Origin: Zoroaster sp. YZ-2022
Lineage: Eukaryota; Echinodermata; Asteroidea; Forcipulatida; Zoroasteridae
Reading direction: 5' to 3'
Assembly: GCA_029582265.1 (NCBI GenBank)
Contig: CM055835.1
Coordinates: 11,897,498 to 11,961,497 of the forward strand
Length of the DNA: 64,000 nucleotides
Shown piece after piece: positions 32,279 through 41,006 of this stretch. The notes below the pieces were generated by a model. That model made no database searches. It saw nothing but the letters and a program-made list of their open reading frames with translations, and was not told where the DNA came from. Every line of letters begins with the position of its first letter. The stretch's first letter is position 1. Made by a program: the position numbers and the translations under genes.

Positions 32279-32770
32279 TTAATTTTGCGACCAAATTTTA
32301 ATTTTAACATCGTAACAGATTCCTGTTTCGGTTGAGCCAAAAAAAGTCGTCTCTACAAAAACTTCTTTTTTATTTTTTGTTTTGAAGAAAATTTTACTTT
32401 CTAAAAGCTTTACTCCTTCACCGGGGTTGAAATGTAAAATACGATCGCCTATTTCATCCACAAAAAAATCTTTTTCATTCACCGGTCGTAGCGTACGTTT
32501 TAAAATATTATGATAAACTCTTTCACCATGTACAATTTTATAATAAACTATAGAGTTTGTTATCGCTTTAAAGACGGCAAACTTTGGAAAAAAGATGTTT
32601 CTTTCGTTAGACCACTGTATGAGAAATGTGTCGTCTAATTTATACAATAATTTAATTTGTAAAATTTGGTCACTACCGATATGACCAGTTTTTTCATAGT
32701 TTTTAACGATACCGATACTTGTTTTATCGCTCTTCACGTTAGCGCGACTCGGTCCGTAAATGCTCGCCAT
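32279..32770 (-). CDS. Polinton protein, MASIYGPSR paralogue B (163 aa)
   Basis: Starts MASIYGPSRA and ends with VETTFFGSTETGICYDVKIK. It is paralogous to the adjacent 163-aa gene at 32789-33280 at both ends but diverged in the middle. Predicted beta-rich and compact, with no membrane segment or enzyme motif. Its place beside the candidate minor capsid gene suggests a virion or assembly component; this is inference. A TATAATATAAAT block lies just before the start codon. Confidence 0.6.
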   Translation of the reverse strand: MASIYGPSRANVKSDKTSIGIVKNYEKTGHIGSDQILQIKLLYKLDDTFLIQWSNERNIFFPKFAVFKAITNSIVYYKIVHGERVYHNILKRTLRPVNEKDFFVDEIGDRILHFNPGEGVKLLESKIFFKTKNKKEVFVETTFFGSTETGICYDVKIKIWSQN

Positions 32771-32788
32771 ATTTATATTATAAATTAT

Positions 32789-33280
32789 TTAATTCGACGG
32801 TAAACTTGCTATTTTTATATTGAAACAGATTTTTGAATTTAGCGAACCAAAAAAACTCGCTTCTACAAAAACTTTTCTAACGTTTCGTATTTTAAAACAC
32901 ATTTCGTATTTTAAATGTTGAATTTCATCATCAAGAAAATGAAACTTTTCATCTCGTTGCGGAGAAGGAATATAATAAATGTTGGGAGCGTAATCTCTCG
33001 TCGTTGAATGCGTGACGAAACTATCGGTTTTTATAAACTGCGTGAAAATACTACAGTACGTGGGCGCGGTCGTAAACAAGAAAAAGGGTTGTTTAAAAAT
33101 ATCGTGCCATCCTAGTACAACGTCGACTTTTTCGATTAAAACTAATCGCTGTAAAATTTCATCTCTGTTTAGATATCCGTGATGTTCGTAAATTTCACCT
33201 TTCGTCTCATCGCTAGCGATCGTTCTAATATTCGTTGTACGCTTCGCGTCAGCGCGACTCGGTCCGTAAATACTCGCCAT
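32789..33280 (-). CDS. Polinton protein, MASIYGPSR paralogue A (163 aa)
   Basis: Same length and same ends as its downstream neighbour (MASIYGPSRA at the start; V-E-A-S-F-F-G-S...I-C-F-N-I-K-I near the end), so it is a tandem duplicate. The stop is two bases from the start of the next gene region and an ATATAAAT box precedes the ATG. The middle (residues 30-130) shares little beyond Y-L-N-R-D-E-I-L-Q versus H-I-G-S-D-Q-I-L-Q. Function unknown. Confidence 0.6.
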   Translation of the reverse strand: MASIYGPSRADAKRTTNIRTIASDETKGEIYEHHGYLNRDEILQRLVLIEKVDVVLGWHDIFKQPFFLFTTAPTYCSIFTQFIKTDSFVTHSTTRDYAPNIYYIPSPQRDEKFHFLDDEIQHLKYEMCFKIRNVRKVFVEASFFGSLNSKICFNIKIASLPSN

Positions 33281-33282
33281 AT

Positions 33283-33975
33283 TTATATAATTTCAACATT
33301 TAAAATAATGGGGAAACCGTGATTATGTATATCTCTACTTTTGCTATCTCTAACTCGAAAACTCAACTCGTTAAAAGTTCCGAGTCGTAATTTTTTTGCT
33401 AATGGATTTGTATATTGCATGAACATGCTTTCACCAAACGACGCGTCTCGCAAAGGCAGCGAGTTTAAAATTGTGCAAGCTTTTCCGTTGAAATAATTAT
33501 CGGTCGTAGAAATTTGATCGCAATGAATGTAAAAAAATTTAAAAAGTTGTACGTCAATTTTGTTGGTGTATTCTCCCGCGGTTAGAGATTCGCTATGCAA
33601 CCCCAATAAATTAGCCAACCCAGATGTAAATTTAACGCTCTTGTTCACTTGAGCTAATATTAACGTGTATTCACCATTGGATTTATCGATTCTAAACGTT
33701 ATCCAAGGCTCATTTTTCGTTATAATCTCGATAATTTCGACAATGTTGTAAAGGCCCGCTTCGATAAATTTTACTTCACCTTCCGATTCACCAACCGTAC
33801 GAATTAGTATTCTTTCTTTTTTACGTATGTTGTAATATCCCACCCAAATGTTTACGCTGTGTAATATAATCGAGAGATTGCCTCGCCGATTATCGATAAC
33901 GTTTTCTAAAGAAATCGATCCACCTTCTTTACCAATTTCGATTTCGAACGTATGATACATTTTATTATTAAACAT
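33283..33975 (-). CDS. Candidate Polinton minor capsid (penton-like) protein (230 aa)
   Basis: A 230-residue beta-rich protein. An N-terminal strand pair (M-Y-H-T-F-E-I-E-I) is followed by I-W-V-G-Y-Y-N-I, F-Y-I-H-C-D-Q-I and D-N-Y-F-N-G-K. The C-terminal block is L-P-L-R-D-A-S-F-G-E...G-T-F-N-E-L-S-F-R-V-R-D and ends in P-I-I-L-N-V-E-I. Size, beta pattern and place next to structural genes fit the single jelly-roll minor capsid protein reported for Polintons. There is no catalytic motif. The identification rests on remembered family patterns, so other beta-rich virion proteins remain possible. The start codon is only 24 bases from the divergent start at 34000. Confidence 0.5.
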   Translation of the reverse strand: MFNNKMYHTFEIEIGKEGGSISLENVIDNRRGNLSIILHSVNIWVGYYNIRKKERILIRTVGESEGEVKFIEAGLYNIVEIIEIITKNEPWITFRIDKSNGEYTLILAQVNKSVKFTSGLANLLGLHSESLTAGEYTNKIDVQLFKFFYIHCDQISTTDNYFNGKACTILNSLPLRDASFGESMFMQYTNPLAKKLRLGTFNELSFRVRDSKSRDIHNHGFPIILNVEII

Positions 33976-33999
33976 TATATATAACTTTTCTAATAATAA
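33976..33999. promoter_or_regulatory. 24-bp divergent intergenic promoter
   Basis: Two genes start back to back with only 24 A/T-rich bases (TATATAACTTTTCTAATAATAA) between the ATGs. Both promoters must overlap here or lie inside the opposite coding sequence. Confidence 0.5.
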
Positions 34000-35337
34000 A
34001 TGACGCTACCGCGAAGCACGTTTCCATTAGCATTCAAGAGTAATTTTACGTATTCGTACGAGCAATCTGGAAATTTTAAAGCGCCTCTCGATTTTAACGA
34101 TGGTGATTTAACGAGTATAAACATTTACGTAAACAAGAACGAGTTTTTTAACGTTCGTTTTAATAATGTTTTCAACGACTACAAGCTGCCTCGCGTTAAA
34201 AGCGACGACGTTGTCGACGATTGGTATTTCAACCCGCTCAAATTTTATCAAAATCAAATAAATTTTGTGACGTACTGCGCCACGACGAGATGCGGCGTGA
34301 GTTATCAACATTTAAACCATTTAAACCCGATGATTCGTAGTTTTTTTAGATTTCACGTCTATTATCAAATTAGACGATTACTCAAAGAAATGAGCTGCCC
34401 CGCATCTTTCCAAAATTTCTATAATGCGTTTGCCAATAATATAGACGTGAGCGCGTACAAAAGACTATGTAAAGAATTTCACCTTTCTCAAAACAACAAT
34501 TGGAAACAACGAGTCGATTTAAATTCAAACGGATTAGGAACTGCTTATTATAATGGTTCTAAACCCGTACCCAATAACAACTACGATAAAAGTAGTTTGA
34601 ACGTTATTTCTACCGAGGTGACCGATTACGATTATTACAAAACCGCGACTAAAATGAGTTTTGGAGACCATCCTTCGACCTATACGATCGCATTCATTTC
34701 ACAATCTTCAACGGAGCTCGCTTGGTCAAAATTTATAATCGGTGTATCTAGAGGTTTTACGGATGTTGGTACGCAACGAATAAACGACTCGTTAAGAACG
34801 TACGTTTACGCGATTTTAGGAGCTCAAGCGCAAGCAAAAAGCTCATTTTTAGCGGGTGGTACGGGTTTAGACGCGCAACGCGAATTTATAAATATAGTAG
34901 AAGCAGAGATTGACTCTCCGGTTGATTTACGAGCTAGCATTCAACGATATCAAGATGTTTTACAATACGCTCGCAGTAGTTTAAACTTTTGTGTAGGAGA
35001 AAATTTATACATGATGCCTAGCGATATGAATTTACGAATAGGTAATTATGCGGGATACAACAATAATCTATTAATTGCGACGAGCGGTTTATCTTTAGGT
35101 TCAAATTTAGATACAAATTCAACGCCCGTTGTTTTTCCTATTTTACCTTTGCTTAACGACAGCGAATCAATTACAAAACATGTAGAAGAAGATTCTACAA
35201 TAGCACACGCGCAAGACGCAATCAATTTAGAAGATGCGATAAACGATGCTAGTCATCAAGAAGAAAAAAATTCTTTAATACTTGGTTTTGCGATTTTAGC
35301 CGGTGTAACCGTTATGATTTATGAATTGTTATTTTAA
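34000..35337 (+). CDS. Conserved Polinton protein, NYCATTRC-type (445 aa)
   Basis: Motifs in order: T-Y-C-A-T-T-R-C-G-V at about residue 90, a basic helical segment (FFRFHVYYQIRRLLKEM), TYVYAILGAQAQAKSSF at about 267, and G-E-N-L-Y-M-M-P near 350. The C-terminus is a transmembrane helix (LILGFAILAGVTVMIYELLF). This combination (C-A-T-T-R-C, Y-A-I-L-G-A-Q, L-Y-M-M-P) recurs in Polintons of cnidarians and other animals as I recall. The function is not established; a membrane-anchored virion protein is a reasonable inference. It has an intact frame and ends four bases before the stop of the convergent gene at 35342. Confidence 0.65.
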   Translation: MTLPRSTFPLAFKSNFTYSYEQSGNFKAPLDFNDGDLTSINIYVNKNEFFNVRFNNVFNDYKLPRVKSDDVVDDWYFNPLKFYQNQINFVTYCATTRCGVSYQHLNHLNPMIRSFFRFHVYYQIRRLLKEMSCPASFQNFYNAFANNIDVSAYKRLCKEFHLSQNNNWKQRVDLNSNGLGTAYYNGSKPVPNNNYDKSSLNVISTEVTDYDYYKTATKMSFGDHPSTYTIAFISQSSTELAWSKFIIGVSRGFTDVGTQRINDSLRTYVYAILGAQAQAKSSFLAGGTGLDAQREFINIVEAEIDSPVDLRASIQRYQDVLQYARSSLNFCVGENLYMMPSDMNLRIGNYAGYNNNLLIATSGLSLGSNLDTNSTPVVFPILPLLNDSESITKHVEEDSTIAHAQDAINLEDAINDASHQEEKNSLILGFAILAGVTVMIYELLF

Positions 35338-35341
35338 CACG

Positions 35342-36685
35342 CTATCGCGTCAGCGTTTTCTGCGTATAGGCTAAAACTAATACTCCGACTCCAGTTAACG
35401 TTATTAATAAATGTTTTGCCGTCCACGCGATAATGCTGGAAGCTGTTTTTAATAACCAACTTACTATACTACCGATAATGGCCGGTAAAGCGGCTAAAGC
35501 TTTCGCTCCCAGTTTAGATAATACATTGGCTAGATTTTTTAATGTTTTTTGTATCCACTCTTTTACACCGCCGCTTGGTGGTGTGGGTTTTGGAGTTGGT
35601 TCTGGTGCAGGAGTTGGTGGAACAACAGAACTTACAACATTACCGAACGCTTCAACGATAAAAGCGATGGTCATACTAAAAGCCGTTAATAAACTGACGA
35701 TCGTTACGCCTTGTTCTCTAAATAAAGTTTTAATTCTTTCACCCAACGTTTCGTCTCTTTCCAACATTTTAACAACAGTTTCTTTAATTCTATTAATTTG
35801 ACTACGGAGAACGTAATCATGCGCATCTATTTGCTCTACGATTACTCGTTTATCATCTACTAGTTCTCGCAATTCTTGACGATACTTTTTTATTGATTTT
35901 TTATCAATCTCTCTTTCTTCAGCGTCGCTAATTACTTCTTTCATATCATAAATTCTTTGGTTTAGTGTTTTTAATTTACTTAAAAGATTTAATTGTTCGC
36001 CTCGACTCGTAGCCATAATGTTATCAAGCGCTATTACTTCTCGCCATTGTATGTTTAATTCTGTTTGAGTGTTTTGATCTATCGAACGTTCGATAGCTTC
36101 TTGAACTTGTATTGATTTTTCTACGCGTTGTTGAGGTATAGATGGTAATTTTCTACGACTAACGAACGTACCATCTGAATTTAGTATAAAATCTGGATTT
36201 GATTGAGCCTCTAGATTTTTTACAAAGATAGTATCAGCACTACCATCTGGTAGTATTATATCTATTTCTGTTGCGTCTATAATATTAGAAATAGATACAT
36301 GTTTGGGGCCAAAAGCTGTTAAATCACTTCCAATTAAACCTTTGATCGAACCCAATTTTAAAAATCCACCCAATTTTTTAGTTAGACGTATTTCTTTGCC
36401 TTCTTTCATAAAAAAAAGAACACCCACTCCTTTTTCATTTAGTTTATACTTGAATCTTGTATAGTCTATTATAGAGTTAAAAAATTTTATACTTGTATAA
36501 AATTCATCGACTATATCTTTACGTAATCTATTTTCTTGAGATAACGTCGGGGTACTAAAAGAAGTTTCTTGTTCCATCGGAATATCACCCAAGTTGTTGA
36601 CACGCATTTCATCATCCAAATATTCATCTTCGGGTTGATTAAACATTGGGTCTAATTCTATATATGGGTTTCCTCCTTCTTCCAT
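35342..36685 (-). CDS. Conserved Polinton protein with coiled coil and C-terminal membrane region (447 aa)
   Basis: Acidic N-terminus (MEEGGNPYIELDPMFNQPED). A middle globular part (about residues 60-160) includes G-V-G-V-L-F-F and I-D-A-T-E-I-D. A long coiled coil (about 210-305, rich in E, K, R, L) is followed by F-R-E-Q-G-V-T-I-V-S-L-L-T-A-F, a Pro-rich linker (P-T-P-A-P-E-P-T-P-K) and a hydrophobic C-terminus (KALAALPAIIGSIVSWLL and a final helix). The R-E-Q-G-V-T-I-V-S...G-V-K-E-W-I-Q-K...A-L-P-A-I-I-G-S-I-V-S-W-L-L series marks a widely conserved Polinton family of unknown function. Membrane interaction is inferred from the tail. Confidence 0.65.
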   Translation of the reverse strand: MEEGGNPYIELDPMFNQPEDEYLDDEMRVNNLGDIPMEQETSFSTPTLSQENRLRKDIVDEFYTSIKFFNSIIDYTRFKYKLNEKGVGVLFFMKEGKEIRLTKKLGGFLKLGSIKGLIGSDLTAFGPKHVSISNIIDATEIDIILPDGSADTIFVKNLEAQSNPDFILNSDGTFVSRRKLPSIPQQRVEKSIQVQEAIERSIDQNTQTELNIQWREVIALDNIMATSRGEQLNLLSKLKTLNQRIYDMKEVISDAEEREIDKKSIKKYRQELRELVDDKRVIVEQIDAHDYVLRSQINRIKETVVKMLERDETLGERIKTLFREQGVTIVSLLTAFSMTIAFIVEAFGNVVSSVVPPTPAPEPTPKPTPPSGGVKEWIQKTLKNLANVLSKLGAKALAALPAIIGSIVSWLLKTASSIIAWTAKHLLITLTGVGVLVLAYTQKTLTR

Positions 36686-36698
36686 TTTATAACACCTT

Positions 36699-37130
36699 TT
36701 ATTTTAATAGTTTATAACTCGCGTAACCAACTACACTCATACCAATAATGATAAATACAATCTCTCCCGTTTTTTGATCTTCGCTAGGAACGTAAAAATC
36801 TTCTAATCGCGGTTCTTTACGTAAATCGAGAGGCAAATTTACTCGTGTATTGGTAACTCGCGAATATTCTTGCATCGCTTCGTTAATGTTATTAAACGTT
36901 CTTATCGCGCCCGATTCTTTTTGTATTTTCTCATTTAAATAATCTATATATTTTAAACGTTTTTTACTAAATTCGTCTCTAGCTTTCGAAAGATGTTCCA
37001 ACGCTAAATCGTGTCGCTCGCGTTCTTGCAACGCGTCATTACCACGTAAATTACTAAATAAAAAATTTGATCCGGTAAACGCTAACGCGTTGATTACCGC
37101 GCCTCCAACCATCATCGCTATAGATACCAT
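36699..37130 (-). CDS. Conserved Polinton membrane protein (143 aa)
   Basis: An N-terminal hydrophobic segment (GGAVINALAFTGSNFLF) is followed by a charged helical region with R-H-D-L-A-L-E-H-L-S-K-A, then P-R-L-E-D-F-Y-V-P-S-E-D-Q-K and a C-terminal transmembrane helix. The N-A-L-A-F-x-G-x-N, E-R-H-D and D-F-Y-x-P-S-x-x-Q-K motifs recur in Polintons from other animals (family knowledge). It has an intact frame and 13 bp separates it from the downstream gene. Divergent to the MCP start at 37214. Confidence 0.65.
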   Translation of the reverse strand: MVSIAMMVGGAVINALAFTGSNFLFSNLRGNDALQERERHDLALEHLSKARDEFSKKRLKYIDYLNEKIQKESGAIRTFNNINEAMQEYSRVTNTRVNLPLDLRKEPRLEDFYVPSEDQKTGEIVFIIIGMSVVGYASYKLLK

Positions 37131-37213
37131 TTATAATCAACAACACATAAAAAGAGTTAAATATAGTTTTACGCAGATTATATATAAAATTATTATATTT
37201 AACAACATTAAAT
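37131..37213. promoter_or_regulatory. Divergent promoter region before the MCP
   Basis: 83 bp, with TATATATAAAATTATTATATTTAAC ending 15 bases before the MCP start codon. TATATTTAACGA also lies just before the ORF at 40728, suggesting a shared late-type promoter core. Confidence 0.45.
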
Positions 37214-38487
37214 ATGACGAGTAATACGTACGGAGATACGCTAGATCCAAACAGAAGACTAAGAGAACCTCGAGGCGTAAAAGGAATGCGCCAAAAAGTC
37301 GTCATTACAAACAATCCGAGTACCATAAACGAAAATCAATTGTTGACGGTTCGTTTTCCAAATTTAGGAATGAACGACGTCATCGTTCCGAATACAACGC
37401 GATTAGCTTTCAACATTGAACTCATTAGCGTCAACGATGAAAATAGAACGATGGTACAAAACATCGGTAGAGCTATCGTAAAACACATAATCATTAAAAT
37501 GGAAGGAAATGAAATATTTAGTTTAGACGATGCGGATGTATTCAATTGTTACAAAGACGAATGGTTGACCAAAGATCAGCGCGAAAATTTAGTGTATCAA
37601 GGAATCGAAACTGAAAACGTAACTAAAATGAGAATAGACGCTAGCGATAAAGTTCCGCGGGCAACGGTGGAGCGGATAAAGCTATCGCAGACGCGTATAA
37701 AATAGGTATTACATTCCGCTGGATTTTGAATTGTTAACCGATCATCAACCTTACTATCAGGTCGGGTATGGGAGATCGATTGACTTACGAACTCGTTTTA
37801 ATAAATTTGAAAATGTGATCAAAAGCACCGACGATAACGCAAAATATGTTATAAGTGGAATTTCTTTAGAATTTGAGGTTGTTCATATGCCGGAACTCGC
37901 TAGAACAATTAGAAATCAATACAGCGATAGAACGAGTATATTGTTTGATCGCGTACTGAGACAGAGCGTAACTACGTACAACAAAAAGATACAATGTGGA
38001 ATATAAATTTAAATACCCCAGCAAAAGTATGAAAGGAATATTGTTTCTATTCAAAGAACCCGACGTGAAAGAAAGCAACAAGTTTTATAATCCGAAAATA
38101 ACAAAAGTTAGTATTACTATCGAAGGCGTTCCCAATCAACTCTACGCGCATGGAATGAAAAGATATCAACAATGGGAAGAGATTTCAAAATATTTCGGTG
38201 ATTCGAGAAAACAACACGCTATACGAGTTGTACAAGCTCTAGATTTATCAAACGTTAAACTATCGAATTATTTACTTAATCGATACGGTTTATTTTTAGA
38301 TTTAAGAACGAGTACCGATAATGTATTACACGGTAGCGGAAGACGAGTGCAAAACTTGTCCGAAGGAATTACCATTCAAATTGAAAAAGAAGCCGAGAGT
38401 GCGGGTGAACTAAACATGTATACTTTTATTATCATGGACGCGCAACTAAACATAAGAAACTCGCGTTTCGAATCGGTCGATTATTAA
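37214..38487 (+). CDS. MCP: Polinton major capsid protein (double jelly-roll), frame-broken
   Basis: Three open segments (37214-37705, 37731-38006, 37996-38487) plus short bridging stretches in other frames encode one protein of about 425 residues. Diagnostic Polinton MCP features: I-P-L-D-F-E-L-L-T at the start of the second half, I-S-G-I-S-L-E-F-E-V-V, FYNPKITKVSITIEGVPNQL, R-Y-Q-Q-W-E-E-I, L-F-L-D-L-R-T-S, H-G-S-G-R-R and I-M-D-A-Q-L-N-I near the end. In the family this protein forms pseudo-hexagonal trimers of an icosahedral shell. Four apparent one-base breaks lie near 37657-37661, 37697-37704, 37981-37990 and 38021-38026, several in short A-runs. They may be inactivating mutations or consensus errors. 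Confidence 0.85.
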
Positions 38488-38529
38488 ACATCTAGTGATT
38501 ATTAAAAAACGTTTAATATTAAAAAGAAA

Positions 38530-39150
38530 ATGTTACTTAAATATCCACACGCTGCGTTAATTTGCGGACAAACGGGATGCGGTAAAACTGAATTTGTTTT
38601 AAATTTATTACAAAATGAATATTTTAAATATTTTGAAAATATCGTTATATTATGCCCTACCATTTTCAACAATGATGCGTACAAAAATAGAAAATGGGTT
38701 CTAAACGACGATAACGTACACGTTAATGATTTAAACGACATATCGCTGAATAGGGCTATACAAATTTATAGCGACGCTTTCAAAAATAAAGAAACCTTGT
38801 TTATTATAGACGATTGCAGCGCGAATAAACAGTTGCATTATAAAAAATACGACGAGAATAATAAATGTATGATCACGCAATTGGCTTTTAGCGGTAGACA
38901 CGTTAAACACAGCTGTTGGATTCTTTCACAAAAATATAATAGCGTATTGAAAGATTTTAGAGAACAACTCAAATGGGTGTGTTTATTTTATTGTAAAGAT
39001 AGAGACTCGTACGAGAATTGTCTTAGAGAAAATGATGTTATACCAACTCGCGAGTTGAGAATGGAAATTCATGAAAAATTAAAAAGAGTTAAACGTCGTA
39101 AATTAATTTTAAAAACGGATCAGCCTACCAGTTGGGAAATACGTGACTGA
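38530..39150 (+). CDS. ATPase: Polinton genome-packaging ATPase (FtsK/HerA superfamily)
   Basis: 206 residues with Walker A G-Q-T-G-C-G-K-T at about residues 13-20, Walker B L-F-I-I-D-D-C at about 90-96, then A-F-S-G-R-H and a Q-containing sensor region (I-L-S-Q-K-Y). It has a basic C-terminus (KLKRVKRRKLIL). Size and motifs match the A32-like packaging ATPases of Polintons and related viruses, which pump DNA into preformed capsids. It follows the MCP by 42 bp, as usual in these elements. Frame intact. Confidence 0.9.
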   Translation: MLLKYPHAALICGQTGCGKTEFVLNLLQNEYFKYFENIVILCPTIFNNDAYKNRKWVLNDDNVHVNDLNDISLNRAIQIYSDAFKNKETLFIIDDCSANKQLHYKKYDENNKCMITQLAFSGRHVKHSCWILSQKYNSVLKDFREQLKWVCLFYCKDRDSYENCLRENDVIPTRELRMEIHEKLKRVKRRKLILKTDQPTSWEIRD

Positions 39151-39153
39151 GTG

Positions 39154-39482
39154 ATTACCCATCGATTACCCATAGGTCAAGAGCAATTACGAGTTGGTTA
39201 CCCATAGGTTAAGAGCAATCAGCAAGCTGGTTACCCATAGGTCAAGAGCAATTACGAGTTGGTTACCCATAGGTTAAGAGCAATCAGCAAGCTGGTTACC
39301 CATAGGTTAAGAGCAATTACGAGTTGGTTACCCATAGGTTAAGAGCAATCAGCAAGCTGGTTACCCATAGGTCAAGAGCAATTACGAGTTGGTTACCCAT
39401 AGGTCAAGAGCAATCAGCAAGCTGGTTACCCATAGGTTAAGAGCAATTACGAGTTGGTTACCCATAGGTCAAGAGCAATTTA
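39154..39482. repeat. 32/33-bp alternating minisatellite inside the Polinton
   Basis: About ten units of GGTTACCCATAGGTYAAGAGCAAT followed alternately by CAGCAAGCT (33 bp) or TACGAGTT (32 bp), giving a 65-bp higher-order period. Because 65 is not a multiple of three, no frame is kept and it is non-coding. It lies between the ATPase and the next gene. The unit at 39402-39425 matches 41061-41085, the 5' part of the integrase gene, with one gap. Confidence 0.92.
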
Positions 39483-39511
39483 ATAAATATTATAAAAGCA
39501 TATTTATAAAT

Positions 39512-39829
39512 ATGAATGCTGAACGAGTATTTACGAACGTAAATGTTGAACAAGTAAATGATTTTATATATAATCTTAACCAACTCGTAAATACCTCTCA
39601 ACAAAGACAAGAATTGGTACAAGTATTAAACGATAATACTGAAAAAGTAAAAGGTATATTTAATAGTATAGATGCTGAACGAGTAAAAGATCTAATGTTA
39701 AATCTTAACGAGCTTTTAAACGTCGATGGGTTATCTAAAACTAATTATTGGTTCCTATATTTTTTAATAAATTTAATTGATTATTCTTCTAGTACGTATA
39801 ATAAATGGAAGATGTACATAAGATATTAA
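39512..39829 (+). CDS. Small helical Polinton protein with internal repeat (105 aa)
   Basis: The ATG at 39512 is preferred over any upstream reading because the minisatellite precedes it; TATTTATAAAT lies just before. Two internal repeats are visible (NAERVFTNVNVEQVNDFIYN...L-N-Q-L-V-N and I-D-A-E-R-V-K-D-L-M-L-N-L-N-E-L-L-N), both amphipathic helices. The stop overlaps the start of the next gene by 25 bases. No family recognised. Confidence 0.5.
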   Translation: MNAERVFTNVNVEQVNDFIYNLNQLVNTSQQRQELVQVLNDNTEKVKGIFNSIDAERVKDLMLNLNELLNVDGLSKTNYWFLYFLINLIDYSSSTYNKWKMYIRY

Positions 39830-40404
39830 ACGAAAATATACAGACGCCACTCGTTAACGAAAATATCAACGACGATAGCTTATTATTAAAAAAAAAATTA
39901 CGTCTTTTATCGGTCGTAATAGGAGGAGACTCTAAAAAGTTTTTCGGTAAAGAACTAAGCGTTGGTGATATTGAAGCTTTGAGCGAGCAAGAGCGAGAAG
40001 TATTACACACGCAATACGAAACTAAATTAGGTCGTGATATTACTCAGTCTTTAGGTAGCGCCATTATAACGTTATACGCTAAACTATTGGAGCTTAGTTT
40101 AAATCGTATTGATTTGTACGGCCATAAATTTCAAATTGATGATGAAGGTAAATTAATTTCAGATTTAGAAAAAGATCCGTTCATTAATAGCATGCTTAAT
40201 ACAACGTTGTGTGAAATATACTACAAGTACGGTATGTTTCTCGCTCCGATCAGCGTTTCGCTGATTACGGCGAAACATTTAAAAAGAAAAGAAGAAACAT
40301 TATCTTCAATTGATAATAAAAGCGATGGAAACCAACGAGCAAATACCGAAGGAGATTGCGCAACCAGAACCAACGCCAAAGACAGTGACGAAACCAGCGA
40401 CTAA
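39805..40404 (+). CDS. Conserved Polinton protein (199 aa)
   Basis: Contains V-V-I-G-G-D-S-K-K-F-F-G-K-E near residue 38, S-L-G-S-A-I-I-T-L-Y-A-K near 83 and D-P-F-I-N-S-M-L-N...C-E-I-Y-Y-K-Y-G-M-F-L-A-P near 125-145. A broken homologue lies in the second Polinton at about 63545-64000 in the same relative place, so the gene is an old core component of this lineage. The function is unknown; there is no catalytic or membrane signature. Its last 27 codons overlap the start of the next gene in another frame. Confidence 0.65.
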   Translation: MEDVHKILNENIQTPLVNENINDDSLLLKKKLRLLSVVIGGDSKKFFGKELSVGDIEALSEQEREVLHTQYETKLGRDITQSLGSAIITLYAKLLELSLNRIDLYGHKFQIDDEGKLISDLEKDPFINSMLNTTLCEIYYKYGMFLAPISVSLITAKHLKRKEETLSSIDNKSDGNQRANTEGDCATRTNAKDSDETSD

Positions 40405-40696
40405 GTCAAAAAACCCAAACAGAGTCGCTGCCGGTAAAAAACTCGCCGAACTTAATAGACAGAAAAAACTACAACTCGCTAAACCCGCGAAAAGCGTTAA
40501 CCGTCATAGCGAAGGTTATAAAGAAACTATGAGCGATGAAACGAGTTACAATTATTTTTATATTGCTATTGGAGTTATTGCTATTGGAGCTTATTTCTTG
40601 TTTAGCTCAGAACCAACATTTAAAAACGAACCCGTTAAACTCGCTAGCGTTAAACTCGCTACACCACCCACCCCCAGAGAACTTGAAATGGAATAA
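40325..40696 (+). CDS. Polinton single-pass membrane protein with KNPNRVAAGK motif (123 aa)
   Basis: The ATG at 40325 is chosen; five further codons upstream lack an ATG. It has a Pro/Lys-rich N-terminus (EPTPKTVTKPATKSKNPNRV then A-A-G-K-K-L-A-E-L-N), a basic stretch, and one transmembrane helix (FYIAIGVIAIGAYFLF) at about residues 78-95. The homologue at 63520-63221 has the same layout (K-N-P-N-R-V-A-A-G-K-R-L-A-E, then one membrane helix). It overlaps the 199-aa gene. The basic tail could bind DNA or capsid and the helix a membrane, like a small virion protein; this is inference. Confidence 0.65.
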   Translation: METNEQIPKEIAQPEPTPKTVTKPATKSKNPNRVAAGKKLAELNRQKKLQLAKPAKSVNRHSEGYKETMSDETSYNYFYIAIGVIAIGAYFLFSSEPTFKNEPVKLASVKLATPPTPRELEME

Positions 40697-40727
40697 AAAG
40701 TTTTTTTTATATTTAACGATTATAAAC

Positions 40728-40976
40728 ATGTCTTCAATGCCTATAAATACGAAAACGATCGCCGATACAATTTATCACAGCTCAGTTATGACTCTTTTAG
40801 TAATTTTATACAGCATGCTAGGTGAAAAAATATTTAAAATGAAACCAGCCGATTTAGGAAAATTGGATATAAAAGACGGGTTAAAACTAACCGCGACGAT
40901 TACATTAAGCGGTGCGACGCAAATGTGGTTAGTTAAACAAGGAATTTTACCAAATTCGCTCATGCCCGCTGAATAG
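40728..40976 (+). CDS. Small Polinton membrane protein (82 aa)
   Basis: Hydrophobic segments around residues 18-35 (M-T-L-L-V-I-L-Y-S-M-L) and 58-75 flank K-P-A-D-L-G-K-L-D-I-K-D-G-L-K-L-T-A-T. Homologous copies lie in the second Polinton (61438-61220 and 61732-61535). It starts after TATATTTAACGATTATAAAC. It may be a holin-like or virion membrane component, but nothing proves this. Confidence 0.6.
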   Translation: MSSMPINTKTIADTIYHSSVMTLLVILYSMLGEKIFKMKPADLGKLDIKDGLKLTATITLSGATQMWLVKQGILPNSLMPAE

Positions 40977-41006
40977 AATGTTAAGAATAATATTTATAAA
41001 TATTAA

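Noticed and set aside
35433..35801. 122-codon plus-strand frame inside the 447-aa Polinton gene
   Set aside because: Antisense shadow of the coiled-coil/membrane protein, which has family-typical motifs on the minus strand.
39389..39511. Upstream extension of the 105-aa Polinton ORF into the minisatellite
   Set aside because: The repeat period (65 bp) does not keep frame and there is a good ATG at 39512 behind an AT-rich promoter-like sequence.
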